64,000 nucleotides of DNA from Chryseobacterium sp. c4a (GCF_009900745.1 NZ_WXVU01000013.1:62001-126000); one strand, 5' to 3'. Counted from the first letter of the stretch, positions 27,227 to 36,346 are shown. Program-made: numbers and translations. Notes: generated from the sequence alone by a model not told the origin.

Positions 27227-28360
27227 TCATTTATCATTTATCTCAAGTGAGTATGTTCTTCTTCTCTTATGATTCACGGGGTTATAATCCTGCCATAAAA
27301 GTTGAATACTTTTATTTTCTTCTAGCTCAGGATTGGTTTCTAAATATTTAACTCCTTTTTTTCTGAATATTTTCCAGATTTCTTTGAAGATGATCGAGGT
27401 AACTCCTCTTCTTTGATAGTCAGGATGGATGCCGATCAAATAGAAATTGGCTCTGTCGTTTTTTCTACCTGCTTTTAAAAAGTGCCACCAGCCAAAAGGC
27501 AATAGTTTTCCTCCGGATTTTTGTAATGCTTTAGAATAAGAAGGCATCGTAATCGCAAAGGATATAAGGTGATTGTTTTCATCCACGATACAAACAATGA
27601 AGTCTTTGTCAATAAGCTTAAAGTACTTTTCCTTATATGTTTTACGCTGTTCGTCGGAAATAGGAGTGTAGGTAGAAAGATGTTTGTACGTTTCATCTAA
27701 AAGATCAAACATTGGATCCACATACTGGATAATTTCTTCCTTATTGTTAAATTTTAAAACGCTTAGTTTGTATTTCTGAGAAATAAGCTCGTTGAATTTG
27801 TGAATTTTTTCTGGTAAAACTTCAGGGAAAATAATTTCAAATTCTACCCATTCTTTTTCTTTTACCAATCCAAGTTTCTCAAGATGCTTAGGATAGTAAT
27901 CGTGGTTGTAAATTCCGATCATGGTAGCCAATTGGTCGAAACCCTTGATTAGCATTCCGGCTTTATCAAGATTCGTGAATCCCATTGGGCCTTCTATCTT
28001 ATCAATATTTTTTTCTTTGGCATAATCTATTGCTTTTTGGATTAATGCCTGAGAAACTTCTTCGTCATCAATGAAATCGATCCATCCAAAACGTACTTTT
28101 TGAATTCCTAATTCTTTTTCCTCTTTATGGTTGATAAGAACAGCAATTCTCCCTACAATGTTGTCATTTTTGTATGCTAAATACTGTTTCGCTTCGGAAT
28201 ATTGAAGCGCAGGATTTTCATCAGCATTCCAGATGTTGATTTCGTCATTGATAAAGGATGGAACATAGTACGGATTATTTTTGTACAGATCCATTGGAAA
28301 TCTTACGAATTGCTTGAGTTGGCCGGGCGTTTTTACTTCAATAATTGAAACTGTTGACAT
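27227..28360 (-). CDS. GNAT-like acyltransferase
   Basis: From the ATG at 28360 the product is 377 residues; the frame stays open to 28453 but that extension crosses the promoter. The C-terminal half reads as a GNAT acetyl-CoA-dependent fold (FYLIGIHPDYQRRGVTSIIFKEIW holds the R/Q-x-x-G/R-x-G/A coenzyme loop, here QRRGVT). The N-terminal half (FVRFPMDLYKNNPYYVPSF, GPMGFTNLDKAGML) is typical of a large Bacteroidota family whose substrate is unknown to me. It is cytoplasmic. Its promoter region also lies next to the divergent peptidase gene. Confidence 0.75.
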   Translation of the reverse strand: MSTVSIIEVKTPGQLKQFVRFPMDLYKNNPYYVPSFINDEINIWNADENPALQYSEAKQYLAYKNDNIVGRIAVLINHKEEKELGIQKVRFGWIDFIDDEEVSQALIQKAIDYAKEKNIDKIEGPMGFTNLDKAGMLIKGFDQLATMIGIYNHDYYPKHLEKLGLVKEKEWVEFEIIFPEVLPEKIHKFNELISQKYKLSVLKFNNKEEIIQYVDPMFDLLDETYKHLSTYTPISDEQRKTYKEKYFKLIDKDFIVCIVDENNHLISFAITMPSYSKALQKSGGKLLPFGWWHFLKAGRKNDRANFYLIGIHPDYQRRGVTSIIFKEIWKIFRKKGVKYLETNPELEENKSIQLLWQDYNPVNHKRRRTYSLEINDK

Positions 28361-28383
28361 GTTTTTTGAGAGTAATTTGAGGA

Positions 28384-28391
28384 CAAATATA
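28384..28391 (-). promoter_or_regulatory. -7 promoter element for the acyltransferase gene
   Basis: TATATTTG on the minus strand (TAnnTTTG), 23 bases upstream of the start at 28360. This spacing repeats at nuoA and yigZ. Confidence 0.45.
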
Positions 28392-28466
28392 AATAATAAA
28401 ATCGTATACTTTGGCACAGTTTTTATATCATTATGCTTAAAAATTGAACACAAAATCTAAATAAAA

Positions 28467-29177
28467 ATGACGGGTTATTATATCATTATTGGTATTTCAA
28501 TGCTGGTGAGCTGGTGGGTTTCGTCCAGATTGAAATCAAAATTTGAATATTATTCCAACGTACATCTTCGAAATGGCCTTTCGGGAAAAGAAGTAGCGGA
28601 AAAAATGTTGCGAGATAACGGGATTAATGATGTTCAAGTAATATCAGTTCCCGGGCAGTTGACGGATCATTATAATCCGGCAGATAAAACAGTAAATCTT
28701 TCTGAAGGTGTATATATGCAGAGAAATGCAGCAGCTGCAGCTGTAGCGGCTCATGAATGCGGACATGCCGTACAACATGCTGTAGGATACTCAATGTTGA
28801 ATTTACGTTCAAAGTTGGTTCCTGTAGTTAATATTAGTTCCAATCTGATGCAGTTTGTTCTTATTGCAGGTATTGCGATTATGGCAGCCACCAGAACTGT
28901 GGATAATCCTAATGGAAATACAGCTATTCTGGCTATTGGAGTTGCGATGTTTGCGGTGACAACATTGTTTGCTTTTGTAACATTACCCGTAGAGTATGAT
29001 GCAAGCAACAGAGCGATGAAATGGCTTAAAGATACAGGAACAGTAACAGCTGAAGAGTTTGTTGGAGTTCAGGATAGTTTAAAATGGGCAGCCAGAACCT
29101 ATGTGGTGGCAGCTTTAGGGTCTTTGGCTCAGCTTCTTTACTGGGGGTCTTTACTTCTTGGTGGAAGAAGAGATTAA
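28467..29177 (+). CDS. Zinc metallopeptidase, YugP type
   Basis: Membrane-embedded zinc peptidase-like protein of the YugP/Zn_peptidase_2 family. The 236-residue protein starts with a membrane helix (ISMLVSWWVSS). It has the HECGH zinc-binding motif near residue 92 and the conserved VISVPGQLTDHYNPADKTVNLSEGVY-type region just before it. Two further helices cover about 120-175, and a Gly-rich C-terminal helix follows. Substrates are unknown. It is monocistronic and ended by a strong terminator. Confidence 0.88.
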   Translation: MTGYYIIIGISMLVSWWVSSRLKSKFEYYSNVHLRNGLSGKEVAEKMLRDNGINDVQVISVPGQLTDHYNPADKTVNLSEGVYMQRNAAAAAVAAHECGHAVQHAVGYSMLNLRSKLVPVVNISSNLMQFVLIAGIAIMAATRTVDNPNGNTAILAIGVAMFAVTTLFAFVTLPVEYDASNRAMKWLKDTGTVTAEEFVGVQDSLKWAARTYVVAALGSLAQLLYWGSLLLGGRRD

Positions 29178-29206
29178 TTATCTTTAATTTCAAATGAAAT
29201 ATAAAG

Positions 29207-29237
29207 CATCTCAGAAAATCTCTGAGATGTTTTTTTA
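29207..29237 (+). terminator. Terminator after the YugP-type gene
   Basis: Perfect 9-bp stem (CATCTCAGA with its complement, 5-base loop) followed by eight T. Confidence 0.85.
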
Positions 29238-29247
29238 TGAATACACA

Positions 29248-29853
29248 TTAGTCATTGAACTCAAATGAAACATGTTGCATCTCTGATAGTTTTTCAGAAA
29301 TACTTTCTTTTTGAGCCAGCTTTAATGAAGCAGTAAGAATACAGTTTTCGTTGGCATCAAAATTTAACACTTTAGCATCAAACTTTGATAATAGAGTGAA
29401 AATAATATTTTGCTGGTTAAAGTTGAATTGAATTTCAATTTCTGTTTCCAGTTCTCTTGTGATGATAGTGGCTTCTTCTAAGGTGATTTTAGCAGATTCT
29501 TTGTAGGCTTTTACTAAGCCTGAAACGCCTAGTTTTGTACCGCCGTAATAACGAACAGAGATCACAAGAACATTGGTTATTTCGTTAGCTAGAAGTTGGT
29601 TGTAAATAGGAAGTCCGGCACTTCCTGAAGGTTCACCGTCGTCATTAGCACGATAGTTTTCACCATTTAATCCCATTCTGAAAGCATAGCAGTGATGGGT
29701 TGCTTTTGGATGTTCTTCCCTAATCTTTTCCAATGCGGCCTTTAGCTCTTTTTCATTGGTGACTGGGAAAGCAAATCCGATAAACTTGCTTCCTTTTTCT
29801 TTTAATAAAGTATTTTCTATGGGTTTTTCTATGGTTTTGTACTCAAACGTCAT
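29248..29853 (-). CDS. yigZ: YigZ/IMPACT family protein
   Basis: A 201-residue cytoplasmic protein of the YigZ/IMPACT family. The hallmark is visible: KGSKFIGFAFPV near the N-terminus, then HHCYAFR, NDDGEPSGSAG, VLVISVRYYGGTKLG and GLVKAY. The N-terminal domain has a ribosomal S5-like fold, and the C-terminal 75 residues look like the EF-G domain-IV-like part. The molecular role in bacteria is not settled. It has its own -7 element and probably shares the terminator region of the convergent peptidase gene. Confidence 0.92.
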   Translation of the reverse strand: MTFEYKTIEKPIENTLLKEKGSKFIGFAFPVTNEKELKAALEKIREEHPKATHHCYAFRMGLNGENYRANDDGEPSGSAGLPIYNQLLANEITNVLVISVRYYGGTKLGVSGLVKAYKESAKITLEEATIITRELETEIEIQFNFNQQNIIFTLLSKFDAKVLNFDANENCILTASLKLAQKESISEKLSEMQHVSFEFND

Positions 29854-29875
29854 CCTGTAATCCTCTTTATTTATG

Positions 29876-29883
29876 CAAAAGTA
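29876..29883 (-). promoter_or_regulatory. -7 promoter element of yigZ
   Basis: TACTTTTG on the minus strand (TAnnTTTG), 22 bases before the start codon. No clear -33 element. Confidence 0.45.
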
Positions 29884-29917
29884 TTAAATGCTTTATAAAT
29901 TTACACCTTTATTGGAA

Positions 29918-29947
29918 AAGAAGCTGTCGGAATTCCGACAGCTTCTT
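29918..29947 (-). terminator. Perfect 30-base palindrome after the T9SS protein gene
   Basis: All 15 base pairs match around a central GAATTC. It lies 9 bases beyond the stop of the YCF48-like gene and is flanked by only four A on the terminator side, so it may act as a terminator or as a dyad site upstream of yigZ. Confidence 0.5.
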
Positions 29948-29955
29948 CAGTATTT

Positions 29956-32007
29956 TTATTTTTTTATTATTTTTTGGGTGAGCCACTTTCCATTGGAATC
30001 AAACTTAACAAAATAAATTCCGGGTTTCAGCTGTGAGATATTAATTCCGTTGTTCTCTTTTGTAAATGCCATTATTTTCCCCTGAACATCATAAACCTGA
30101 ACTTTGTCTAAAGCTACGGGTGTTTTAAAGAATACTGAGGATGTAGTAGGATTAGGATATATCTGAATACCTGGATGATCTTTTGTTTTCTCCATTTCGT
30201 TGGTTGCTAAAGATGCATTTGAAAAATCAGCGATATAGATATCCGAATAATCTCCTACAACTATAACTTTGTTATTAAAATATTTAATAGCATTAATACT
30301 TGTAAGTTCTAAATCATACTTAGTTATGCCAGGAACAGCAAGTTGTGAGGTAGCTCCTCCGTCTGTAGTTCTGTAGAGAACACCATTCAAGAAATAGCCC
30401 ACATTTTCATTGAGAAAATAAAATTTAGAAGAATTAGAGTTTGTGGTTTCTACCCATGTTGCTCCCGCATCATTACTCGTAAATTTTTTTCCATAATTTG
30501 CAGTTATATTAATTTTGGTTGCGCTAATTACATTGACAGAATTTAAATAACCTGTTGCTTCAAAAATAGAGTTCCAGGTAATTCCTCCATCCGTAGTTTT
30601 ATACAGTTTATGAGAGCCACCTGCATAACCAATCATATCGTTATAGAACTGAATGGATTCTATTTCTTCCATTTCAGTAAATTGGGAAGCTGTTGAAGGT
30701 GGTGATATGAAATGTATTCCATTGGGAGGACTTGCATAAGGTGATGCAGTACCTAATAAAACATCTCCATTATCTTTAATCCAGAAATCAGAAATAAATG
30801 TTACCGGATTATTTGATCCGGAACTATCCCATGTTTGTCCAAAATTTGATGTTAAAGAATAGCTTCCATTTCCAACAAGAATACCTTTTCCGTTTGCTTT
30901 TAATTGTACCCCTTTAAAAGCATTCAATGTAAATGTTGCCATTTGGTTGATCCAGGTATGACCACCATCAGTTGTACGGTAAACAACACTGTAGAATCCA
31001 TTAGATCCGCTTCCTACGATAGTTCCCTGGTTGTCATTGGCAAAAGAAATGCTTTTTAATTTGGAAGGATAAACACCAGGTACTAAAACGCTCCAGTTAG
31101 TTGTATTGGTAGATGTATAAATGTTGGATTGTCCTCCAACAAGCATATTGCCATTTAACATACCAATCGAATTAAGATTGAAATAAGGATAAGTATTAAT
31201 TAATTGTTGATTCGTCCAGGTTTGTCCCAAATCGGGTGACTTATAAATTCTATTGTCATCACCAACAACATAAAGCTGGTTGGAGTACAATTTTATATCA
31301 TTTAAATTATAAGTTGCTGAAATACTTACAGGAGACCAGTTTACACCTTGATCATTTGTTTTAAAGATTTTACCATTATTTCCGACAATGAAAGCATCCG
31401 TATTATTAATAAAAAGAATTTTATTAATGCTGGTTGAGCTTAAGTTTGTAGCGCTCCAATTAGCTCCCTGGTTTGTTGTTTTGTAGATTTTTCCATTAGC
31501 AGCGCACACAAAACCGATATTTTCATCTATAAAAAAGATATCATTGATACTAGTTTGCTCCGGCAATGCCGCAAAAGTGAATGAATCTCCTGAATTTAAT
31601 GTTTTGTATATAACCCCTGAATTCCCACCCAGAAAGCCTACAGATTCATTTACAAAATAAAAAGTTCTTAAAAAAGCGGCATTTGCTGATTTAGAAACAG
31701 AAGTGTTAAATCCATCCGTGGTTTTATAAATCCCGGTTTGCGTTAATACAAATCCAACATTGTTATTGAGCATTTGAATATCTCTGTATATTTCGTTTCT
31801 GAAGAGTTTTCTCCAGGTTTTCCCGCCATCCTTTGAAGAGGCTACAACTCCATATTGAGATTGATCGAGCATGTATAATGTTTGATCGGGTGTAACTTCA
31901 AGATTAGTGATAGTGGAAAATGATTTTACAGGAGTTAAAAATTGCCATTCCTGAGCGTTGGTAATGGAGATTAAACTCAAAAAAAGAATAGAGAAATATT
32001 TCTGCAT
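29956..32007 (-). CDS. Secreted YCF48/BNR-repeat protein with T9SS sorting domain
   Basis: A 683-residue exported protein. A signal peptide ends at TNAQ. Residues 20-580 are many repeats of the 'KTTDGGxTW' type (for example SKDGGKTW, KTTNQGANW, RTTDGGHTW), the BNR/YCF48/sortilin-like beta-propeller signature. The last 75 residues are a type IX secretion C-terminal domain: IQIYPNPT, then VQVYDVQGKI and LKPGIYFVKF, ending in KKIIKK-like basic residues. The product is therefore exported through the outer membrane and anchored or released. Its target is unknown. Confidence 0.88.
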   Translation of the reverse strand: MQKYFSILFLSLISITNAQEWQFLTPVKSFSTITNLEVTPDQTLYMLDQSQYGVVASSKDGGKTWRKLFRNEIYRDIQMLNNNVGFVLTQTGIYKTTDGFNTSVSKSANAAFLRTFYFVNESVGFLGGNSGVIYKTLNSGDSFTFAALPEQTSINDIFFIDENIGFVCAANGKIYKTTNQGANWSATNLSSTSINKILFINNTDAFIVGNNGKIFKTNDQGVNWSPVSISATYNLNDIKLYSNQLYVVGDDNRIYKSPDLGQTWTNQQLINTYPYFNLNSIGMLNGNMLVGGQSNIYTSTNTTNWSVLVPGVYPSKLKSISFANDNQGTIVGSGSNGFYSVVYRTTDGGHTWINQMATFTLNAFKGVQLKANGKGILVGNGSYSLTSNFGQTWDSSGSNNPVTFISDFWIKDNGDVLLGTASPYASPPNGIHFISPPSTASQFTEMEEIESIQFYNDMIGYAGGSHKLYKTTDGGITWNSIFEATGYLNSVNVISATKINITANYGKKFTSNDAGATWVETTNSNSSKFYFLNENVGYFLNGVLYRTTDGGATSQLAVPGITKYDLELTSINAIKYFNNKVIVVGDYSDIYIADFSNASLATNEMEKTKDHPGIQIYPNPTTSSVFFKTPVALDKVQVYDVQGKIMAFTKENNGINISQLKPGIYFVKFDSNGKWLTQKIIKK

Positions 32008-32022
32008 TTTATTAGTTTTTTA

Positions 32023-32030
32023 CAAAACTA
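32023..32030 (-). promoter_or_regulatory. -7 promoter element for the YCF48-like gene
   Basis: TAGTTTTG on the minus strand (TAnnTTTG), 15 bases before the start. A possible -33 TTTG is 24 bases further upstream. Confidence 0.4.
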
Positions 32031-32055
32031 ATAAAAGTATTGACAAATTACGCTC

Positions 32056-32096
32056 AAAAAGATATATGCTGTTAAATTTTTGACAGCATATATCTT
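32056..32096 (-). terminator. Terminator of the GG-peptide transcript
   Basis: Perfect 14-bp stem (32059-32072 with 32083-32096) preceded on the plus strand by an A run, so it is a strong terminator for the small peptide gene ending at 32121. Confidence 0.85.
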
Positions 32097-32120
32097 ATTT
32101 TTAATAACAAATATTAGCTC

Positions 32121-32306
32121 TTATATTCCATCTCCGCAAAGATCCATGGGAATTAGGCACATATAGCTTGTTGGGCCACAGAAATCCTCAGGGCACTTAT
32201 CTCTGCATCTTGTAGGCTGACCGTTAGGTAATGTACATGTTACAAAAATAGCACCTCCTTGAATTGTTCTTAACCCGATTCGGGATAATTTTCTTAGATT
32301 TTTCAT
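32121..32306 (-). CDS. GG-leader bacteriocin-like peptide 1
   Basis: A 61-residue precursor. Residues 1-18 are a basic leader (MKNLRKLSRIGLRTIQGG) ending in a double glycine at 17-18, the site normally cut by peptidase-containing ABC exporters. The 43-residue remainder has six cysteines and no membrane helix. Leader and size match the 'bacteriocin-like protein' family I recall as common in Chryseobacterium. The upstream sequence AATATTACC before the ATG is shared with peptide 2. No exporter or modification enzyme is in the window, so export would have to be in trans. Antibacterial action is not shown by the sequence. Confidence 0.75.
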   Translation of the reverse strand: MKNLRKLSRIGLRTIQGGAIFVTCTLPNGQPTRCRDKCPEDFCGPTSYMCLIPMDLCGDGI

Positions 32307-32348
32307 GGTAATATTTTTAGTTCGATTAATTTGTACGATACAATAGTA

Positions 32349-32513
32349 TTAGCATGGGAATGAACCATCTGTCCAAGGTGGTGGACAACTCATACTCGAA
32401 GGGGTAGCACAGCAATGTTGTAATGAAGATGGGTAAAACGAACAACACTCAGGAGCAATGCCTCCCTTTACTTTTTTTAAGTTCTGTCTTGAAATTTTCT
32501 TTACATTTTTCAT
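32349..32513 (-). CDS. GG-leader bacteriocin-like peptide 2
   Basis: From the ATG at 32513 the precursor is 54 residues; the frame stays open to 32561 but that part overlaps ribD and lacks the leader pattern. The leader MKNVKKISRQNLKKVKGG ends in a double glycine at 17-18, exactly as in peptide 1. The 36-residue remainder has six cysteines in a different spacing (two CC pairs and two single Cys) and is rich in Pro and Ser. It starts 41 bases after the ribD stop and 43 bases before peptide 1, so it may be read from the ribD transcript. Confidence 0.72.
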   Translation of the reverse strand: MKNVKKISRQNLKKVKGGIAPECCSFYPSSLQHCCATPSSMSCPPPWTDGSFPC

Positions 32514-32553
32514 GGTAATATTTTTTTGGATACTACTAAGGTAAGAATTTATT

Positions 32554-33603
32554 TCATGCAAGAGTGATAAAGTGGTTTTGTTTTGATTTGAAAAAAGAAA
32601 TGATATTATCTCTATAATTTTCTATTTTATTAGGAATATGATTGAATTCCGGGGCTTTTGTCCCATTCTCAAATTTTAGGTTTTCATTTTTTATAACAAT
32701 GGCTTCATCCCAAAGACCGGCATCAATGAATTGTTGTAAAGTGAAACGACCGCCTTCAATAATGATGGATTGAATCTGTTCTTTGTACAACACTTCCATC
32801 AAATCAGGTAAAAAGTTGTCTTTATAGATTGTAATGAATTCTACATGATCTTCTGTCGCTTCTTTTACAGCATTTAAAACCAATGTTCTGGCTTCGTTGT
32901 TATAGATTTTAAAGTCATTCGGAATTTTCAGATCAAAATCAATTAAAACTCTGATTGGGTTTGTACCCTCAACATTTCTGACGGTAAGACTTGGGTTGTC
33001 GTGTAAAGCGGTTTGTGTGCCTACTAAAATAGCATGTTCGTCTGCTCTTAATTGGTGAACGAATTGATTAACCAAGGCATTTGAAACAGCAGTAGGTTTG
33101 AAATCCTTATCTAAAAATCCATCACCTGATTCTGCCCATTTTAAAATGATATAAGGTCTTTTCTTTTCATGATAAGTAAAGAATCTTTTGTTCAGCTCTA
33201 TGCATTCTTTTTCAAGAATCCCTGAAACGGCTTCTATTCCTGCATCCTGAATGATCTTTTTTCCCTTTCCGTTTACCTTATCATGAGAATCCATGGCACC
33301 AATGACTACCTTTTTAAAACCAAGTTCTTTAATTTTTAAAGCGCATGGAGGAGTTTTACCATAATGTGCACAAGGTTCCAACGAAACATAAATCGTTGAT
33401 TCGGGGATAAGGCTTTTGTCTTTCACTGAATTGATGGCATTGATTTCAGCATGGTTTTCTCCAGCTTTATGATGGTAGCCTTCACCAATGATTTCTCCGT
33501 TGTGAACAATTACACTTCCGACAAGAGGGTTGGGGTAGGTCTTACCAATAGCTTTTTGAGCTAGTTCAATGCATCTTTTAATATATAATTCGTCGTTATT
33601 CAT
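32554..33603 (-). CDS. ribD: Riboflavin biosynthesis deaminase/reductase RibD
   Basis: Bifunctional riboflavin-pathway enzyme. The N-terminal deaminase has HAEINAI and PCAHYGKTPPCA (zinc-binding His and two Cys, catalytic Glu). The C-terminal reductase has the NADPH-binding region (AHEQVRTDGHA-like LRADEHAILVGTQTALHDNPSLTVR, shown by LRADEHAILVG) and IIIEGG. At 349 residues both domains are full length. No other rib genes are nearby. Its downstream neighbours are the two GG peptides. Confidence 0.95.
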   Translation of the reverse strand: MNNDELYIKRCIELAQKAIGKTYPNPLVGSVIVHNGEIIGEGYHHKAGENHAEINAINSVKDKSLIPESTIYVSLEPCAHYGKTPPCALKIKELGFKKVVIGAMDSHDKVNGKGKKIIQDAGIEAVSGILEKECIELNKRFFTYHEKKRPYIILKWAESGDGFLDKDFKPTAVSNALVNQFVHQLRADEHAILVGTQTALHDNPSLTVRNVEGTNPIRVLIDFDLKIPNDFKIYNNEARTLVLNAVKEATEDHVEFITIYKDNFLPDLMEVLYKEQIQSIIIEGGRFTLQQFIDAGLWDEAIVIKNENLKFENGTKAPEFNHIPNKIENYRDNIISFFKSKQNHFITLA

Positions 33604-33667
33604 ATTGATAAAAAGAAAAAAGCGAAGACAAATTGCTTTGCTCCGCCTTTATGTTTTGTATTAAGAT

Positions 33668-35470
33668 TTATTCTCCTGCAATAATGTTGTGGAGATTTTG
33701 CTTTAAAGTTTCCAGATGAGCTTTCTTTTCATCAATTGTATTATAAGTATCTCTTAACAGAGGATTCTCTCTTGATGGTTTATTGAAGAATGAAAGGTTA
33801 TTTTCAAGTTTAACGATTTCAGCTTCAAGATCAGAAATCTGATTTTTGATCTTTCTTGCTTTATCAGTAAGTTGATTTTCAGATAAACCTTCTTCTTTAA
33901 GCTCAAGTTCATTGATTTTGTTGATTTTCAATTTCTCTCTTAAAGTTTTATTGAACTCAGAGTTGATTGAAATTTTATCTCTAGGAACTTTCCCAATATT
34001 ATTCCAAGCTGTTTTGATGGCTTCAATCTTTTCAATACTTCCTTCGTCATTGGAAACGGTTTTCAGATCGTCAAGAAGAGCTTTTTTGTTTTTGTAATTT
34101 TCTTTCCAGTTATCTGTAGAAGTATTGCTCTTTTCTCTGTAATTGTTAAAGAAAGCATTGCAGGCATCACGGAATTCATCCCAGATTTTATTGGTCATGC
34201 TCTTTGGAACATGTCCAATTTTTTTCCAGTCTTCCTGAAGTTTTTTGAACAATGGAACAGCAATATCCCATTCTTCATTATTTTGATTATCCTGAGCAGT
34301 CTGGATCAATTTAAGTTTTTCTTCAAGGTTAGCCTGTTGAGAACCTTTTAAGGACTTATAATAATTGTTTTTTGTCGTATTAAATCCTCTAAGAGTTGTT
34401 TTGAAATCATTCCAATTCTGGTTGGATAGTTTTCTAGGAACACTTCCGGTTTTCAGGAAATCAGAACGTAAGTCTTCAACTCTTTTGATTGCATTCTGCC
34501 AATAGTTGTGATTAGGTGTTTCAGAAGGTTCAGAAAGCTTCTTAATCTCAGCTATAATTTGGCTTTTCTTTTCAAGATTGGCAGTTTGTTCTTTTTCAAT
34601 AGATGCTGAAAGCTCCGATTTTCTTTCGTGAATTTTGTTGGAAATTTCTTTGAATTCTTCCCATGTTTTTTCACGGAACTCTTCTGCTACAGGTTCTGCT
34701 TCTTCTTTCCACAGTTTATGAAGATACTGAAGTTCATTTAAAGCCTTTTGAATAACAGGTTCATTTTCCAATTCCTGAGCACGGGCAATGATGTGTTGTC
34801 TCTTTTCAAGATTGTGGCTGTATTCTTGCTCTAAAAATTCTTTATTCAGATCCAGCATTTGATAAAACTGGTTCAGGTGGTGGAAATAATTATTATTAAG
34901 GATTTTGAATTCAGATTTGGCAACCTGTCCGGCTTTTGACCATTCTTCCTTGATCTCACGGATAGATTTGAAAAGGTTGGTTCCCGGTTCTGAATTGGTA
35001 TATAAATTTTTTAATCTTTCAATAATACTTTGACGGTGCTCCAGATTTTTCTTTTGCTCTTCTTCTTGTCCTTTCTGGAATTCATCGTGCTTTTCTTTGA
35101 AAATATTAACCAAAGCGGAAAACTTAGCTTGTGAAGGATGTTCATAGCTGAATGTTTCAGGAGCATTGCCTGCTTCTACAAACTCGTGTTTTTTATCTTC
35201 CACTTCATCATGGATGTGATGACTTGCTTTTTCTTTTAGCTGATTGAATTTTTTAGAATTTTCACCGGCATCAGATGCATTGATGAGTTTTTCCATTTCT
35301 TTCAGGGCATCAGCCAGAGAGATTTCAACATCTTCATGTTCTTCCAGGTGTTCAGCATCATCTTCATGGGAATGGGCATCATGAGCAACAGTGTTTCCTG
35401 ATGTCTCCTGAGATACTTCGTTAGGATTTTTCTTTTCTTCGTTTTCAGAAAGATTGTTTTCTGTAGTCAT
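33668..35470 (-). CDS. DUF349 domain protein
   Basis: A 600-residue cytoplasmic protein made mainly of DUF349 repeats. Each unit is about 70-80 residues of helix with the pattern W...I...P......W..F (for example WSKAGQV, WKKIGHVPKSMTNKIWDEF, WNNIGKVPRD). The first 80 residues are acidic and low complexity (rich in Glu, His and Asn), and the last 60 form a coiled coil. In Bacteroidota this family is near-universal but its role is not established. No enzyme motif is present. It lies 64 bases upstream of ribD and 74 bases downstream of aroE on the same strand. Confidence 0.85.
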   Translation of the reverse strand: MTTENNLSENEEKKNPNEVSQETSGNTVAHDAHSHEDDAEHLEEHEDVEISLADALKEMEKLINASDAGENSKKFNQLKEKASHHIHDEVEDKKHEFVEAGNAPETFSYEHPSQAKFSALVNIFKEKHDEFQKGQEEEQKKNLEHRQSIIERLKNLYTNSEPGTNLFKSIREIKEEWSKAGQVAKSEFKILNNNYFHHLNQFYQMLDLNKEFLEQEYSHNLEKRQHIIARAQELENEPVIQKALNELQYLHKLWKEEAEPVAEEFREKTWEEFKEISNKIHERKSELSASIEKEQTANLEKKSQIIAEIKKLSEPSETPNHNYWQNAIKRVEDLRSDFLKTGSVPRKLSNQNWNDFKTTLRGFNTTKNNYYKSLKGSQQANLEEKLKLIQTAQDNQNNEEWDIAVPLFKKLQEDWKKIGHVPKSMTNKIWDEFRDACNAFFNNYREKSNTSTDNWKENYKNKKALLDDLKTVSNDEGSIEKIEAIKTAWNNIGKVPRDKISINSEFNKTLREKLKINKINELELKEEGLSENQLTDKARKIKNQISDLEAEIVKLENNLSFFNKPSRENPLLRDTYNTIDEKKAHLETLKQNLHNIIAGE

Positions 35471-35544
35471 AGCAAATCTTTTATGTGAGTGGCGTTAATA
35501 TCCTTTAAATATAGCTGTAAGGCCAATTAAAGTACTAATTTATG

Positions 35545-36282
35545 TTATTTTTTTTGAAAATTCCAAATTTCCCAAGCTTTTTCTGCTTGTTGTTCAAGCA
35601 TATAATAACCGTTTACCGTTTTGGCTCCTTTTTCAGAAGCATTGATGATAAATTGCGTGTAGTTGGGGTTATAAATTAAATCAATAACTAAATGTTCAGG
35701 AGAAAGCGCATCAAAAGGAAAAGTTAGGCAATCTTCAACATTTGGAAATGTGCCTACCGGTGTACACTGGATAATAATCTGATGTTTCTGAACAGTTTCT
35801 TTATCCAGGTTTTCAAAATTGATTTCCGTACTTCTTGAGATGGTTTGGGAGGGGATATTATGTTTGTCTAAAACATATTTTACAGCTTTTGCAGCTCCTC
35901 CGTTTCCTAAGATCAATGCTTTGTCCTGTGTTGGTTTTTTATGAAGAAGAAGTGTCTTCTCAAAACCAAAAGCATCCGTATTATATCCGGTTTTTTTACC
36001 ATTTTGAATTAAAACACAGTTCACTGCTCCTATTTTTTCCGCTTCATCACTTAATTCATCAAGATAATTGATAATCTGTTCTTTATAAGGAATGGTAACA
36101 TTGAAGCCTAATAATTCGGGTGATGAGAAGAGGTTTTCAACTTCATTGATTTCATTCAAATCAAAAATGTCGTAGGAGAAACCTTTAAGCATAAGCTTTT
36201 GGAACTTATTTTCGAAGAATTTTTTAGAAAAAGAATAGGAAATATTTCGACCTATCAATCCTAATTTTTTATTGGAATCCAT
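35545..36282 (-). CDS. aroE: Shikimate dehydrogenase
   Basis: Reduces 3-dehydroshikimate to shikimate with NADPH, step four of the common aromatic pathway. The 245-residue protein is short but complete: the substrate motif SYSFSKKFF near the N-terminus, NVTIPYKE with the catalytic Lys, the NTDAFGFE loop, and the Rossmann motif ILGNGGAAKAV. The -7 box ends only 5 bases before the ATG. Confidence 0.94.
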   Translation of the reverse strand: MDSNKKLGLIGRNISYSFSKKFFENKFQKLMLKGFSYDIFDLNEINEVENLFSSPELLGFNVTIPYKEQIINYLDELSDEAEKIGAVNCVLIQNGKKTGYNTDAFGFEKTLLLHKKPTQDKALILGNGGAAKAVKYVLDKHNIPSQTISRSTEINFENLDKETVQKHQIIIQCTPVGTFPNVEDCLTFPFDALSPEHLVIDLIYNPNYTQFIINASEKGAKTVNGYYMLEQQAEKAWEIWNFQKK

Positions 36283-36287
36283 ACGAT

Positions 36288-36295
36288 CAAAATTA
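36288..36295 (-). promoter_or_regulatory. -7 promoter element of aroE, near-leaderless
   Basis: TAATTTTG on the minus strand (TAnnTTTG), 5 bases before the start codon, so the transcript would have little or no 5' leader. No clear -33 element. Confidence 0.4.
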
Positions 36296-36296
36296 T

Positions 36297-36323
36297 AAAA
36301 AAAGACCGGATAAATCCGGCCTT
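36297..36323 (-). terminator. Terminator after the endonuclease I gene
   Basis: Stem of ten positions with one mismatch (36302-36311 with 36314-36323), next to an A run on the plus strand. It ends the gene whose stop is at 36347 and lies against the aroE promoter. Confidence 0.65.
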
Positions 36324-36346
36324 TAGTTTGAAATATTTTATAATAA

